DNA from: Streptomyces curacoi
GTDB lineage: Bacteria; Actinomycetota; Actinomycetes; Streptomycetales; Streptomycetaceae
Direction: 5' to 3'
Assembly: GCF_001513975.1 (NCBI RefSeq)
Contig: NZ_KQ947992.1
Span: 1 to 64,000, forward strand
DNA length: 64,000 nt
Shown here: in pieces, positions 31,237 to 39,695 of the stretch
How the letters are laid out: each line of letters begins with the position of its first letter
Numbering within the stretch: the stretch's first letter is position 1
Notes under the pieces: generated by a model
The model's database searches: none
Told to the model about the DNA's origin: nothing
The model's input: the letters and a program-made list of their open reading frames with translations, nothing else
Position numbers and translations under genes: made by a program

Positions 31237-32131
31237 GGTTGTCTGCCGGGCCCGGGTCGTCGGCGCCGTCGACGCTGTCCCAGAAGTCGGCGCACGCCTG
31301 GGCGGTGTGCAGCGGCTGGTCGGCGTTGGGGGAGTGCTCGGCGCCGGGGATGACCGTCCGGCGGGCGTTCAGCTGTACGGCCATGTCGTCGAGGACCGGG
31401 ACCGGCCAGGTGTCGTCGCTGGCGCCGGACAGGACGTGGAACGGCAGGGATACGGCGGCGAGCTCGTCGACGCGGTCCGGCTCCGTGCACAACTGACGCC
31501 CCGTCGCGAGAAGTTGCGCGGGCTTCGTGGCGAGCCAACGGCGGCGCAGCAGCTCCGGACCGCCGATGCCGCGCGCCGGCCCGCCGACCTCCTCGGGCGG
31601 CCCCATGGCGAGGATGGCCTCCCAGGTCTCGGCCATGTTCATCACCGCGAGCGCGTCCCGCAGCAGTTTCACGCGCTGCTGCTGGGAGTCGGAGATCTGG
31701 GCGGGGCCCGACGCCATGAGCGTGAGGGAGCGGAACGGGGAGGGGTCGAGGATCACGGCCGCACGGGCGATCTGGCCGCCGAGGGAGTGACCGAGGAGGT
31801 GCAGGGGAGCGCCGAGGGCTGCTGCCTGGGCCAGGACGTCACGGGCCAACTCACCCTGGGCATACGCCGATTCGTCGTGCTCGGGGCCGTCGGACTCGTG
31901 CTGTCCGCGTCCGTCGACGGCGACCGTGCGGTAGCCGCGCGCCGCGAGCGGCTCGTGCATGAGGGTGAAGTCCTCCTTGCTGCCGGTGAATCCGGGCAGC
32001 AGCAGGGCGGTACCTCGGGGCGCCACGCCGGGGGCGGCGGGGGAGTCGACGACGGCGAACGTGCCGCGGGAGGTGTGGAGGGGGTAGGCGCGGGCGTTGG
32101 GGGGAGGCGTGAAGGCGGGTTGGGTGGTCAC
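31223..32131 (-). CDS. Alpha/beta-hydrolase fold protein
   Basis: The 302-aa protein shows TALLLPGFTGSKEDFTLMHEPLAARGYRTVAVDGRGQHESDG (oxyanion and strand region), the nucleophile elbow LLGHSLGGQIARAAV, and the late acid and histidine regions (HVLSGASDDTWPVPVLDDM, IPGAEHSPNADQP). All three catalytic positions are present. No signal peptide. I chose GTG 32131 (VTTQPAFTPPP), although there is no ribosome site and a longer ATG start exists at 32212. The substrate is unknown; esterases, haloperoxidases and C-C hydrolases all share the fold. Convergent with the NYN gene. Confidence 0.8.
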   Translation of the reverse strand: MTTQPAFTPPPNARAYPLHTSRGTFAVVDSPAAPGVAPRGTALLLPGFTGSKEDFTLMHEPLAARGYRTVAVDGRGQHESDGPEHDESAYAQGELARDVLAQAAALGAPLHLLGHSLGGQIARAAVILDPSPFRSLTLMASGPAQISDSQQQRVKLLRDALAVMNMAETWEAILAMGPPEEVGGPARGIGGPELLRRRWLATKPAQLLATGRQLCTEPDRVDELAAVSLPFHVLSGASDDTWPVPVLDDMAVQLNARRTVIPGAEHSPNADQPLHTAQACADFWDSVDGADDPGPADNQHCR

Positions 32132-32263
32132 GGGTGGAGGGTATCGGGTGGGCGCGCGGCGGGGACTGCCGAGTAGCGGCCCGGAACCGGCCTGCCGATG
32201 CCACCGGTGCAACGCCGACGGCCCGGCCCCACGCGAGGTGGGACCGGGCCGTCGTACGGGGGA

Positions 32264-34942
32264 TCAGCTCTCCGCGGGCTCCGCGGCGGCCGTCACCTTG
32301 CGGGTACGGCGAACCCTGGGCTTCGCCTCGGCCGTACCGTCGGCGGCTTCCACGGTCGCCGCGGCCTTGCGGGTACGGCGGCGCGGTGCGGGCGTCTCCG
32401 TGGCCTCCGGCTCCCGTGTGGCCTGGGCCGGGATGTCGGCGGTCTCGGTGGCCAAGGTGCTCGCCGCGGTCTTGCGGGTGCGGCGTGCCTTGGGCTTGGC
32501 CTCGGTGGCCTCGGCCGTGTCGACGGCGGCTTCGGCGGTGGCCGTCGCCTTGCGGGTGCGGCGCGTCTTGGGCTTGGCCTCGGTGGCCTCGGCCGTGTCG
32601 GCGGAAGCCTCAGCGGCGGCCGTCGCCTTGCGCGTCCGGCGGGGCTTGGCCTCGGCGGCCTCCGGCTCCGTCACGGTCGCGGCTGCCTTGCGCGTACGGC
32701 GCGGCTTGGCTTCCGTGCCCTCGGCCGTGTCGACGGCGGCCTCCGCGGCGGCCGCGGTCTTGCGAGTGCGGCGTGCCTTGGGCTTGGCCTCGGCAGCCTC
32801 CGGCTCCGGGGCCGTCTGGGCCGGGATGTCGGCGGTCTCGGCGGCCACGGTCGTCGCCGCGGTCTTGCGGGTACGGCGCGTCTTGGGCTTGGCCTCGGTG
32901 GCCTCGGCCGTGTCCACGGCGGCTTCGGCGGCGGCCGTCGCCTTACGGGTACGGCGCGTCCTGGGCTTGGCCTCGGTCGCCTCCGGGGTCTCCGGTGCGG
33001 CCTCGGTGACGCCCTCAGCCGTCTCAACGGCGGCCTCCGCCGTGGTCGTCGCCTTGCGGGTGCGGCGGCGCGGCTTGGTGGCGGCAGCCTCCTCGGGGGC
33101 GGCGGCCTGCGGAGCCGTAGCGGCCTCGGACGCCTGCACCGCCTCCGCGACCTTGGCGCCCTCCGTGACCTGCCCGGCCTCCGGAGCCGTCACGGCCTCC
33201 GCCTCGGGCGCCGTCACGGCCTCGGCCGAAGTCGCCTCCGCCTCCGCCGACTTGCGCGTCCGGCGGCGGCGCGGCTTGGCCGACGCCTCCTCGGCGGTGT
33301 CCAGGGACGGGCCCTCCGCCGTGGTGAGGGCCGCCTCCGCGGCGTCCACGGGCTCGGGTGCGGAGGAGGACGTGGCCGTCACGGCCGGGGCCGGTTCAGC
33401 CGACGCCCCGCCGCGCGTGCGGCGACGGCGGCGCGGGGTGCGAGATGCGGTGACCGACTCCGCCGTAGTGGCCTCGGCGGTGTCCTCCGGCGTCGCGGAA
33501 CCGGCGGCGGGCGCCGGCGTCGCGTCCAGCGGTGCCCCGCCGCGCGTACGGCGGCGGCGACGCGGCGTACGGGCCGGGCGCTCACGGTCGGACGAGGGCG
33601 CGTCGCGGGACTCGTCCCGGCCGCCTCGGCCACCGCGACCGCGCCCACCGCGTCCGCCGGTCTCGCCGAGGTCCTCGACCTCCTCCGCCGCCAGCCCGGC
33701 GCGCGTGCGCTCCGAGCGGGGCAGGACACCCTTCGTGCCCGCGGGGATGTTCAGTTCCTCGAAGAGGTGCGGGGACGTGGAGTACGTCTCCGGCGGGTCG
33801 TTGAAGTTCAGCTCCAGCGCTTTGTTGATCAGTTGCCAGCGCGGGATGTCGTCCCAGTCGACGAGGGTGATCGCGATGCCCTTGGCGCCCGCGCGGCCGG
33901 TGCGGCCGATGCGGTGCAGGTACGTCTTCTCCTCTTCCGGCGACTGGTAGTTGATGACGTGCGTCACGCCCTCGACGTCGATACCGCGCGCGGCGACGTC
34001 GGTGCAGACGAGGACGTCCACCTTGCCGTTGCGGAAGGCGCGCAGCGCCTGCTCGCGGGCGCCCTGGCCGAGGTCGCCGTGGACCGCGCCGGCGGCGAAA
34101 CCACGCTGCTGGAGCTGGTCGGCGAGGTCGGCCGCCGTGCGCTTCGTACGGCAGAAGACCATGGCCAGTCCCCGGCCGTCGGCCTGCAGTATGCGCGCGA
34201 CCATCTCGGGCTTGTCCATGTTGTGCGCCCGGTAGACGAACTGCGCGGTGTTCGCGACCGTCGCGCCCTCGTCGTCCGGCGCCGTGGCGCGGATGTGGGT
34301 GGGCTGCGACATGTAGCGGCGCGCGAGGCCGATGACCGCGCCCGGCATGGTCGCCGAGAACAGCATGGTCTGGCGGCGTGCCGGCAGCATGTTGATGATC
34401 TTCTCGACGTCGGGCAGGAAGCCCAGGTCGAGCATCTCGTCGGCCTCGTCGAGGACGAGCGCCTTGATGTGCTTGAGGTTGAGCTTCTTCTGGCCGGCGA
34501 GGTCCAGCAGTCGGCCCGGGGTGCCGACGATCACGTCGACGCCCTTCTTCAGGGCCTCGACCTGGGGCTCGTAGGCCCGGCCGCCGTAGATGGCGAGGAC
34601 GCGTACGTTGCGCACCTTGCCCGCGGTCAGCAGGTCGTTGGTGACCTGGGTGCACAGCTCGCGGGTGGGGACGACCACGAGTGCCTGCGGGGCGTCGGTG
34701 AGCGCCTCGGGCTTGGCGCGCCCGGCCTCCACGTCGGCGGGGACGGTGACGCGCTCAAGGAGCGGGAGGCCGAAGCCCAGCGTCTTTCCGGTGCCGGTCT
34801 TGGCCTGGCCGATGACGTCCGTGCCGGAGAGGGCGACGGGGAGGGTCATCTCCTGGATGGGGAAGGGAGTGGTGATGCCGACGGCTTCCAGGGCCTCGGC
34901 GGTCTCGGGAAGGATTCCGAGCTCTCGAAAAGTCGTAGTCAG
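32264..34942 (-). CDS. DEAD-box RNA helicase with long basic repeat tail
   Basis: The 892-aa protein has a complete helicase core in the first ~390 residues: Q motif in TPFPIQEMTLP, Walker A AKTGTGKT, PTRELCTQV, TPGRLLDL, DEAD in LVLDEADEMLD (about 167), LFSATMPG, and HRIGRTGRAG (about 342-349). The RGG-rich linker GGRGGRGRGGRGG follows. The last ~430 residues are Ala/Glu/Thr-rich with 13 copies of a basic RRTRK/RRTRG motif, probably an unstructured RNA-binding tail. The natural N-terminus TTTFRELGILPETAEALEAVGI is preceded by CTG with AAGAGG at good distance. The nearest in-frame ATG is ~80 bp further up. It corresponds to Rv3211/RhlE. Confidence 0.88.
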   Translation of the reverse strand: MTTTFRELGILPETAEALEAVGITTPFPIQEMTLPVALSGTDVIGQAKTGTGKTLGFGLPLLERVTVPADVEAGRAKPEALTDAPQALVVVPTRELCTQVTNDLLTAGKVRNVRVLAIYGGRAYEPQVEALKKGVDVIVGTPGRLLDLAGQKKLNLKHIKALVLDEADEMLDLGFLPDVEKIINMLPARRQTMLFSATMPGAVIGLARRYMSQPTHIRATAPDDEGATVANTAQFVYRAHNMDKPEMVARILQADGRGLAMVFCRTKRTAADLADQLQQRGFAAGAVHGDLGQGAREQALRAFRNGKVDVLVCTDVAARGIDVEGVTHVINYQSPEEEKTYLHRIGRTGRAGAKGIAITLVDWDDIPRWQLINKALELNFNDPPETYSTSPHLFEELNIPAGTKGVLPRSERTRAGLAAEEVEDLGETGGRGGRGRGGRGGRDESRDAPSSDRERPARTPRRRRRTRGGAPLDATPAPAAGSATPEDTAEATTAESVTASRTPRRRRRTRGGASAEPAPAVTATSSSAPEPVDAAEAALTTAEGPSLDTAEEASAKPRRRRTRKSAEAEATSAEAVTAPEAEAVTAPEAGQVTEGAKVAEAVQASEAATAPQAAAPEEAAATKPRRRTRKATTTAEAAVETAEGVTEAAPETPEATEAKPRTRRTRKATAAAEAAVDTAEATEAKPKTRRTRKTAATTVAAETADIPAQTAPEPEAAEAKPKARRTRKTAAAAEAAVDTAEGTEAKPRRTRKAAATVTEPEAAEAKPRRTRKATAAAEASADTAEATEAKPKTRRTRKATATAEAAVDTAEATEAKPKARRTRKTAASTLATETADIPAQATREPEATETPAPRRRTRKAAATVEAADGTAEAKPRVRRTRKVTAAAEPAES

Positions 34943-35332
34943 GGTGCTGCCTCTTCTGTGTGCGCGGTGCGAGGCGAGCGCGGGGGTCTTTGACGGACCG
35001 TGCCGGGGGACGTCGGCTGCCATACGGTCGGGCCGTAAGGCACGGGACCACTGCCGACGCTCTAGCGCTCGTACCGCTGAGGGTGTCCCTCCGGTCGTCG
35101 TACGCACAGTGCCGTACGGCCGGGGAGGGCTGTCGGGTCGGAGCCGATCGGGCCACCGACCGGGCATCCTCATAACGTGCGGCCCGTCGAGATACGTCTG
35201 AGTACTCAGCGGGCGCATTACCACCATACCCCGGAAACGCGCACATGCGATGGCCGAATTGGTCACGTAGTCGGCGTCACAGTGATTGACCAGGGACTTC
35301 CGTGACACGGTGAGCGGGCTATTGTGCGCTTC
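34943..35332. other. Long divergent region of the helicase and ferritin-like genes
   Basis: This is a 390-bp gap. It contains a 12-bp perfect palindrome CTGAGTACTCAG (35198-35209) about 250 bp before the helicase and 124 bp before the ferritin-like gene. A TATTGT box at 35319-35326, 7 nt before ATG 35333, would give a leaderless ferritin-like mRNA. The open frame that continues upstream from the helicase across this region is not protein-like. It looks like a long 5' leader, as is common for cold- or growth-regulated DEAD-box genes. Confidence 0.45.
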
Positions 35333-36088
35333 ATGACGACGCCTGACAACACCCCTGACGCCTCTGACACCGCTGACTCCACCGTCGAACACACCGGGGT
35401 CGCCGCCCAGGACTGGGCCCAGGCCTCCGCCGATCCGCAGTACCGGGCCGCGGTCGTGGACCTGCTCGGCGCGCTGGCCTACGGGGAGCTGGCGGCGTTC
35501 GAGCGGCTGGCGGAGGACGCCAAGCTGGCGCCGACGCTGGCGGACAAGGCGGAGCTGGCCAAGATGGCGTCGGCCGAGTTCCACCACTACGAGAAGCTGC
35601 GCGACCGGCTCACCGAGATCGGTGCCGAGCCGACCCAGGCCATGGAGCCGTTCGTCGCCGCGCTGGACGGCTTCCACAAGCAGACGGCGCCCTCGGACTG
35701 GCTGGAAGGGCTGGTCAAGGCGTACGTCGGGGATTCGATCGCCAGTGACTTCTACCGGGAGGTCGCCGCTCGGCTCGACTCGGACACCCGTGGTCTGGTG
35801 CTGGCCGTACTCGACGACACCGGGCACGCGTCGTTCGCCGTCGAGAAGGTACGGGCGGCGATCGATGCCGATCCGCGTGTGGGCGGGCGACTGGCACTGT
35901 GGGCGCGGCGTTTGATGGGCGAGGCGCTGTCCCAGTCCCAGCGGGTGGTCGCCGACCGGGACGCGCTGTCCACGATGCTGGTGGGTGGCGTTGCGGACGG
36001 GTTCGATCTCGCGGAGGTCGGCAAGATGTTCTCGCGGATCACGGAGGCGCACACGAAGCGGATGGCCGCGCTGGGGCTCGCGGCGTAA
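35333..36088 (+). CDS. Ferritin-like fold protein (Rv3210c type)
   Basis: The 251-aa all-helical soluble protein has LLGALAYGELAAFERLAEDAKLAP, KAELAKMASAEFHHYEKLRDRLTEIG and, in a second half, DSIASDFYREVAARLD. The E-x-x-H pair in AEFHHYEKL and glutamates at helix positions are compatible with a di-iron ferritin/MiaE-like core. Conserved in actinobacteria between the DEAD-box helicase and DUF3107. The substrate is unknown; tRNA hydroxylation (MiaE) is one possibility for the fold. ATG 35333 was chosen; a GTG nine bases upstream is possible, and no ribosome site precedes either. Confidence 0.8.
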   Translation: MTTPDNTPDASDTADSTVEHTGVAAQDWAQASADPQYRAAVVDLLGALAYGELAAFERLAEDAKLAPTLADKAELAKMASAEFHHYEKLRDRLTEIGAEPTQAMEPFVAALDGFHKQTAPSDWLEGLVKAYVGDSIASDFYREVAARLDSDTRGLVLAVLDDTGHASFAVEKVRAAIDADPRVGGRLALWARRLMGEALSQSQRVVADRDALSTMLVGGVADGFDLAEVGKMFSRITEAHTKRMAALGLAA

Positions 36089-36104
36089 GCCCGCCCGACC
36101 AGCA

Positions 36105-36124
36105 CCGGGGGCCGCGGCCCCCGG
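36105..36124. terminator. 20-bp perfect palindrome, bidirectional terminator
   Basis: CCGGGGGCCGCGGCCCCCGG is fully self-complementary. It lies 17 bp after the ferritin-like stop and 40 bp before the stop of the convergent small membrane protein gene. Confidence 0.7.
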
Positions 36125-36163
36125 ACCGACGGCGTCATTCGTCAGGCGGCCGGTCCTCGGGGT

Positions 36164-36433
36164 TCACGCGGTCGCCGAGTGCCGGCGGAGTCTTCCCGCG
36201 GGGCGTACCAGCAGGGAGAGGGAGGCGGCGGAGACGGTCGCCGCGCCGATGAGGATCAGGAAGAGGTTGCCGAAGTCCAGCGCGGTGTGCGTGATGAAGG
36301 CGCCGAAGAGGGCACCGGCGACACCCGTCGGCAGGACCAGGGAGCGCGTCGGCAGCCGGTGCGGCAGGCGGTGGGCAACCGCCCATGCCAGGGCCAGGCC
36401 GAGGATCGCGGAGCTGAGCGCTTCCAAGAGCAT
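36164..36433 (-). CDS. Small integral membrane protein
   Basis: The 89-aa protein has two to three hydrophobic helices (LLEALSSAILGLALAWAVAH, LVLPTGVAGALFGAFITH, LFLILIGAATVSAASLSLLV) and a basic C-terminus. The Gly-rich repeated layout resembles YeaQ/YmgE-like transglycosylase-associated proteins, though similarity is weak. ATG 36433 follows GGAGGGA. It is transcribed alone from a promoter between 36434 and 36580; the gap to the DUF3107 terminator holds no gene. Confidence 0.65.
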   Translation of the reverse strand: MLLEALSSAILGLALAWAVAHRLPHRLPTRSLVLPTGVAGALFGAFITHTALDFGNLFLILIGAATVSAASLSLLVRPAGRLRRHSATA

Positions 36434-36580
36434 GTTGGGGTCCCTCCCACATGGCCGGCCTGCTCGAAACAGTCGTAGCCCGTCATACCCCTGACCTGCG
36501 GAATGCAATCCTCCCCTGTGATCGACCTGTGCTCCATCCGTGGAGAAGGCCCATCCCGGAGGAAAAGGTCACTGCGCGAA

Positions 36581-36618
36581 AAGGAGGGCCCGGCGACCGT
36601 GGTCGCCGGGCCCTCCTT
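36581..36618. terminator. 17-bp stem terminator after DUF3107
   Basis: AAGGAGGGCCCGGCGAC (36581-36597) and its exact complement (36602-36618) enclose a CGTG loop. It lies 23 bp past the DUF3107 stop codon and shields the next gene on the same strand. Confidence 0.9.
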
Positions 36619-36641
36619 ACTGCCTGTCTGCCGACGCCTTC

Positions 36642-36869
36642 CTACAGCGCGCCGAAGCCCACCTTGCGCGGAGCCGGCTCACCGAGCTCCACATACGCCA
36701 GACGCTCGGCCGGGACCAGGACCTTGCGGCCGTGCTCGTCCACGAGGGTCAGCAGCTGTGACTTCCCGGCCAGTGCCTCGGACACCGCCCGCTCGACCTC
36801 CTCGGCACTCTGACCGCTCTCCAGAACGATCTCGCGGGGCGCGTGCTGCACGCCGATCTTGACCTCCAC
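36642..36869 (-). CDS. DUF3107 family protein (TB9.4-like)
   Basis: The 75-aa protein (MEVKIGVQHAPREIVLESGQ start, RLAYVELGEPAPRKVGFGAL end) is a clear member of the actinobacterial DUF3107 family, whose M. tuberculosis form is the 9.4-kDa antigen Rv3208A. It has two beta strands, a central helix (SAEEVERAVSEALAGK) and a C-terminal strand. The GTG start has GGAGGGA upstream. Conserved next to the TetR gene. No biochemical function is known to me. Confidence 0.9.
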   Translation of the reverse strand: MEVKIGVQHAPREIVLESGQSAEEVERAVSEALAGKSQLLTLVDEHGRKVLVPAERLAYVELGEPAPRKVGFGAL

Positions 36870-37030
36870 GGCTATGTCCCTCCGACGGTCAGTGAAGTGC
36901 GCGGCCTACCGCGCCGTACCCAGCACACATTAGCCCGGTGAGGGGACGTACACGCTCTGCCCAAGAACGCCAGGAGCGAACAGCGGAGGGGAACAAGCGG
37001 ACCGGAACAGTGGACGGGAACAAACGCACC

Positions 37031-37069
37031 CACGCGCGCGTGGGCGGGACAGCGCCCCACGCGCGCGTG
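37031..37069 (-). terminator. Nested GC inverted repeat after the TetR gene
   Basis: CACGCGCGCGTGGGCG (37031-37046) and CGCCCCACGCGCGCGTG (37053-37069) pair with one bulged base. Each arm contains the palindrome CACGCGCGCGTG. It starts 15 bp after the TetR stop. It may also be an operator because of its symmetry. Confidence 0.6.
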
Positions 37070-37083
37070 CGGTCAGGCGTCGG

Positions 37084-37725
37084 TCAGTGGTGCTCCGTGC
37101 CGTGCAGCGGGAAGCCCGCGATGCCCCGCCATGCCAGGGACGTCAGCAGCTGCACCGCCTGGTCGCGCGGAACGCTGCGGTCGCTGTGCAGCCAGGAACG
37201 GGCCACCACCTGGGCGAGGCCGCCGAGGCCGGAGGCGAGGAGCATCGACTCCGCGCGCGAGAGGCCGGTGTCCTCGGCGATGACGTCGCAGATCGCCTCG
37301 GCGCAGTCGTTCGTGACCTTGTCGACGCGGTCGCGCACGGCCGGCTCGTTCGTCAGGTCCGACTCGAAGACCAGGCGGAAGGCGCCGCCGTCATCCTCCA
37401 CGTAGGCGAAGTACGCGTCCATCGTCGCCCGTACGCGCTGCTTGTTGTCGGTCGTCGACGCAAGCGCGTTCCGTACGGCCTGGATCAGGGACTCGCAGTG
37501 CTGGTCCAGCAGGGCGAGGTAGAGGTCGAGCTTGCCCGGGAAGTGCTGGTAGAGCACCGGCTTGCTGACGCCGGCGCGCTCGGCGATGTCGTCCATCGCG
37601 GCAGCGTGATAGCCCTGCGCGACGAAAACCTCCTGGGCTGCGCCCAGCAACTGGTTCCGTCGGGCTCGGCGCGGCAGGCGAGTGCCCCGCGGGCGTGCCG
37701 CCTCTGTCTGCTCGATGGCTGTCAC
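37084..37725 (-). CDS. TetR/AcrR-family transcriptional regulator
   Basis: The 213-aa regulator has an N-terminal helix-turn-helix: RRNQLLGAAQEVFVAQGYHAAAMDDIAERAGVSKPVLYQHFPGKLDLYLALL. An all-helical ligand/dimerisation domain follows, with DAYFAYVEDDGGAFRLVFESD. GTG 37725 with GGGAGGCG is used. Its place next to DUF3107 and near DUF3152 is the conserved Rv3207c-Rv3208A block. The target is unknown; the palindrome-rich 37031-37069 region or its own promoter in 37726-37977 are candidates. Confidence 0.9.
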   Translation of the reverse strand: MTAIEQTEAARPRGTRLPRRARRNQLLGAAQEVFVAQGYHAAAMDDIAERAGVSKPVLYQHFPGKLDLYLALLDQHCESLIQAVRNALASTTDNKQRVRATMDAYFAYVEDDGGAFRLVFESDLTNEPAVRDRVDKVTNDCAEAICDVIAEDTGLSRAESMLLASGLGGLAQVVARSWLHSDRSVPRDQAVQLLTSLAWRGIAGFPLHGTEHH

Positions 37726-37977
37726 GCCGCCTCCCAAAGTCGTCCATATGCGGTGTGCGCCGCGCCGCCATCGTACTTTTCGGTAACCCTGGTGTGCGCG
37801 GTGCGAGCGCAGAATTTCACGGACCGGACGGTGGCGAAAGTCGCGCAGAAGGTTTGAAAACCGGGCGGACCGGGCAGAAAACGGTCTCTTTCCTGCTGGG
37901 GCAGCACTCGCTTTCGGCCGCGGCCGCACCTTCGTCGGCGCTCCGTGGCCCCTCGCGTCGGTCTCGTCACCGGTGCG

Positions 37978-38202
37978 TCACCGGTAGTCGTCCTCGTCGA
38001 TGGAGACGACGCGCGTCTGTTCGACCAGATCGGCTTCGTTGGCACGGTCCGGGTCCACCCCGGTCAGGGGATCGTCGCGGTCGGGGCGGACGTCGGCGTG
38101 CTGCTCGGCCGCGTCGGCCGTCGGGGCCTCGACGTCGAACTCCTGGACTTCCTCGGTGTCGTCGTTCACGAACGTCTCGGGGTCGGTGGGATCGACGGCC
38201 AT
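37978..38202 (-). CDS. Very acidic small conserved protein
   Basis: The 74-aa protein (MAVDPTDPETFVNDDTEEVQ start, QTRVVSIDEDDYR end) contains about one third Asp/Glu and almost no hydrophobic core, so it is probably disordered. ATG 38202 follows GGAAGGGAG. Similar proteins occur at this place in Streptomyces, to my memory, without a known role. It is 250 bp upstream of the TetR gene in the same direction. Confidence 0.6.
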   Translation of the reverse strand: MAVDPTDPETFVNDDTEEVQEFDVEAPTADAAEQHADVRPDRDDPLTGVDPDRANEADLVEQTRVVSIDEDDYR

Positions 38203-38559
38203 GGCGGGCTCCCTTCCTAGAACGTCCCCGTGGGGGCACAACGTCCCTGGGTGAAGCAGGGGTCCATTTGCGGGTGCCCTGCGTACGAGCCTAGGAGACA
38301 CCGGTTCCGGACGCTATGCGATGTGCGGGGGGTCTGCGGGCGATTCGGGCGTGGCTTCGGGCGTGGCTTCGGGCGTTGCTTCGGATGTGCGTCGGATGTG
38401 CTTGGGGCGTGCTTCGAGCGTGTTTCGGGTGCGCTGTCCGGCGGGTTTGCTGAGGGCGACGCGTATGGCCGGTTCCCCGCCGGGACGGGTGCCATGTACC
38501 CGTCGACTTGTGACTGCGAACACATGAACCACGGCGTGATCGTCTCGTAACATTGCCGC
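38203..38559. repeat. Gap with degenerate GGCTTCGGGCGT repeats
   Basis: This is a 357-bp gap. At about 38343-38425 a 12-bp unit GGCTTCGGGCGT is repeated (three clear copies, then decaying copies such as GCTTCGGATGTG, GCTTGGGGCGTG and GCTTCGAGCGTG). The rest must contain the divergent promoters of the acidic protein and the hydrolase. I see no further gene. Confidence 0.5.
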
Positions 38560-39687
38560 ATGTCTTCGACCGAACTCCCGTCCGTGCCGGCCGCCAATGT
38601 GCTTCCCAAGGTGTCGGCCGTCCGGGTCGCGGAGGGCGAGCGGCTCCGGTCGGTCGGGCTGCCGGGGATCACGCTGACGGTGCGGTCGAGGCCACCAGCG
38701 CGCGAGGGGCTGCCGCCCGCGCTGTACGTCCATGGCCTCGGCGGTTCCTCGCTGAACTGGTCGGCGCTGATGCAGCAGCTGGAGGGCGATGTCGACGGCG
38801 AGGCCCTCGACCTGCCGGGCTTCGGCGACTCGCCGCCACCGGACGACGGCGACTACTCGATCACCGCGCACGCACGCGCGGTGATCCGCTATCTCGACGC
38901 GTCCGGACGAGGCCCCGTACACCTCTTCGGCAACTCGCTCGGCGGCGCGGTCAGCACGCGCGTCGCCGCCGTACGGCCCGACCTGGTCCGTACGCTCACC
39001 CTCGTGTCGCCCGCCCTGCCCGAGATCCGCGTCCAGCGCACAGCCGTGCCCACGGCGCTGCTCGCGGTACCCGGAGTGACCGCGCTCTTCACCCGGCTCA
39101 CCCGGCAGTGGACGGCTGAGCAGCGGGTCCGTGGTGTCATGCACCTGTGCTACGGCGATCCCGGGCGGGTGACGCCGGAAGGGTTCCGCAACGCCGTCGA
39201 GGAGATGGAACGACGGCTGCAACTGCCGTACTCCTGGGACGCGATGACGCGTTCCGCGCGCGGGCTGGTCAACGCGTACACGCTGGGCGGCCAGCACGCG
39301 CTGTGGCGCCAGGCCGAGCGGGTGCTCGCGCCGACACTGCTCATCTACGGGGGCCGGGACCAGCTCGTGGGCTACCGCATGTGCCAGAAGGCCGCGCGCA
39401 GCTTCCGTGACTCCCGTCTGCTGAGCCTGCCGGAGGCCGGGCACGTGGCGATGATGGAGTACCCGGAGGTGGTCGCCCGGGCGTTCTGCGAATTCCTCGT
39501 GGACAAGGGGGAGTCGCCGGCCGTGGACGGCGCGGCGGTGAACCGGAAGGTGGCCGGGGCCGTGAGTCGGAGTGTGGACGTGGCCGGGGCCTTGAGCCGG
39601 AGTGTGGGTGAGGTTGGGGCCGGGGCCGGGGCCGGGAGAGCCGACGCGGGCGAGGATCAGGCCATGACCGAGACCCCGGGGAGCTGA
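38560..39687 (+). CDS. Alpha/beta-hydrolase with disordered C-terminal tail
   Basis: The 375-aa protein has a standard fold: LPPALYVHGLGGSSLNWSALMQQLEGDVDGEALDLPGFGDSPPP, nucleophile elbow LFGNSLGGAVSTRVA, then LLIYGGRDQLVGYRM and EAGHVAMMEYPEVVARAF with the histidine. After about residue 320 comes a low-complexity Val/Gly/Ala/Ser tail made of near repeats (AGAVSRSVDVAGALSRSVGEVGAGAGAG). No signal peptide. ATG 38560. It ends 8 bp before the DUF3152 gene, so both are likely co-transcribed. The substrate is unknown. Confidence 0.8.
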   Translation: MSSTELPSVPAANVLPKVSAVRVAEGERLRSVGLPGITLTVRSRPPAREGLPPALYVHGLGGSSLNWSALMQQLEGDVDGEALDLPGFGDSPPPDDGDYSITAHARAVIRYLDASGRGPVHLFGNSLGGAVSTRVAAVRPDLVRTLTLVSPALPEIRVQRTAVPTALLAVPGVTALFTRLTRQWTAEQRVRGVMHLCYGDPGRVTPEGFRNAVEEMERRLQLPYSWDAMTRSARGLVNAYTLGGQHALWRQAERVLAPTLLIYGGRDQLVGYRMCQKAARSFRDSRLLSLPEAGHVAMMEYPEVVARAFCEFLVDKGESPAVDGAAVNRKVAGAVSRSVDVAGALSRSVGEVGAGAGAGRADAGEDQAMTETPGS

Positions 39688-39695
39688 GGCGCGAC

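Noticed and set aside
32264..36052. A 1,262-codon uninterrupted frame on the minus strand
   Set aside because: Only the part from 34942 downstream is helicase-like. The upstream part lies antisense to the ferritin-like gene and has arginine/proline-rich shadow composition.
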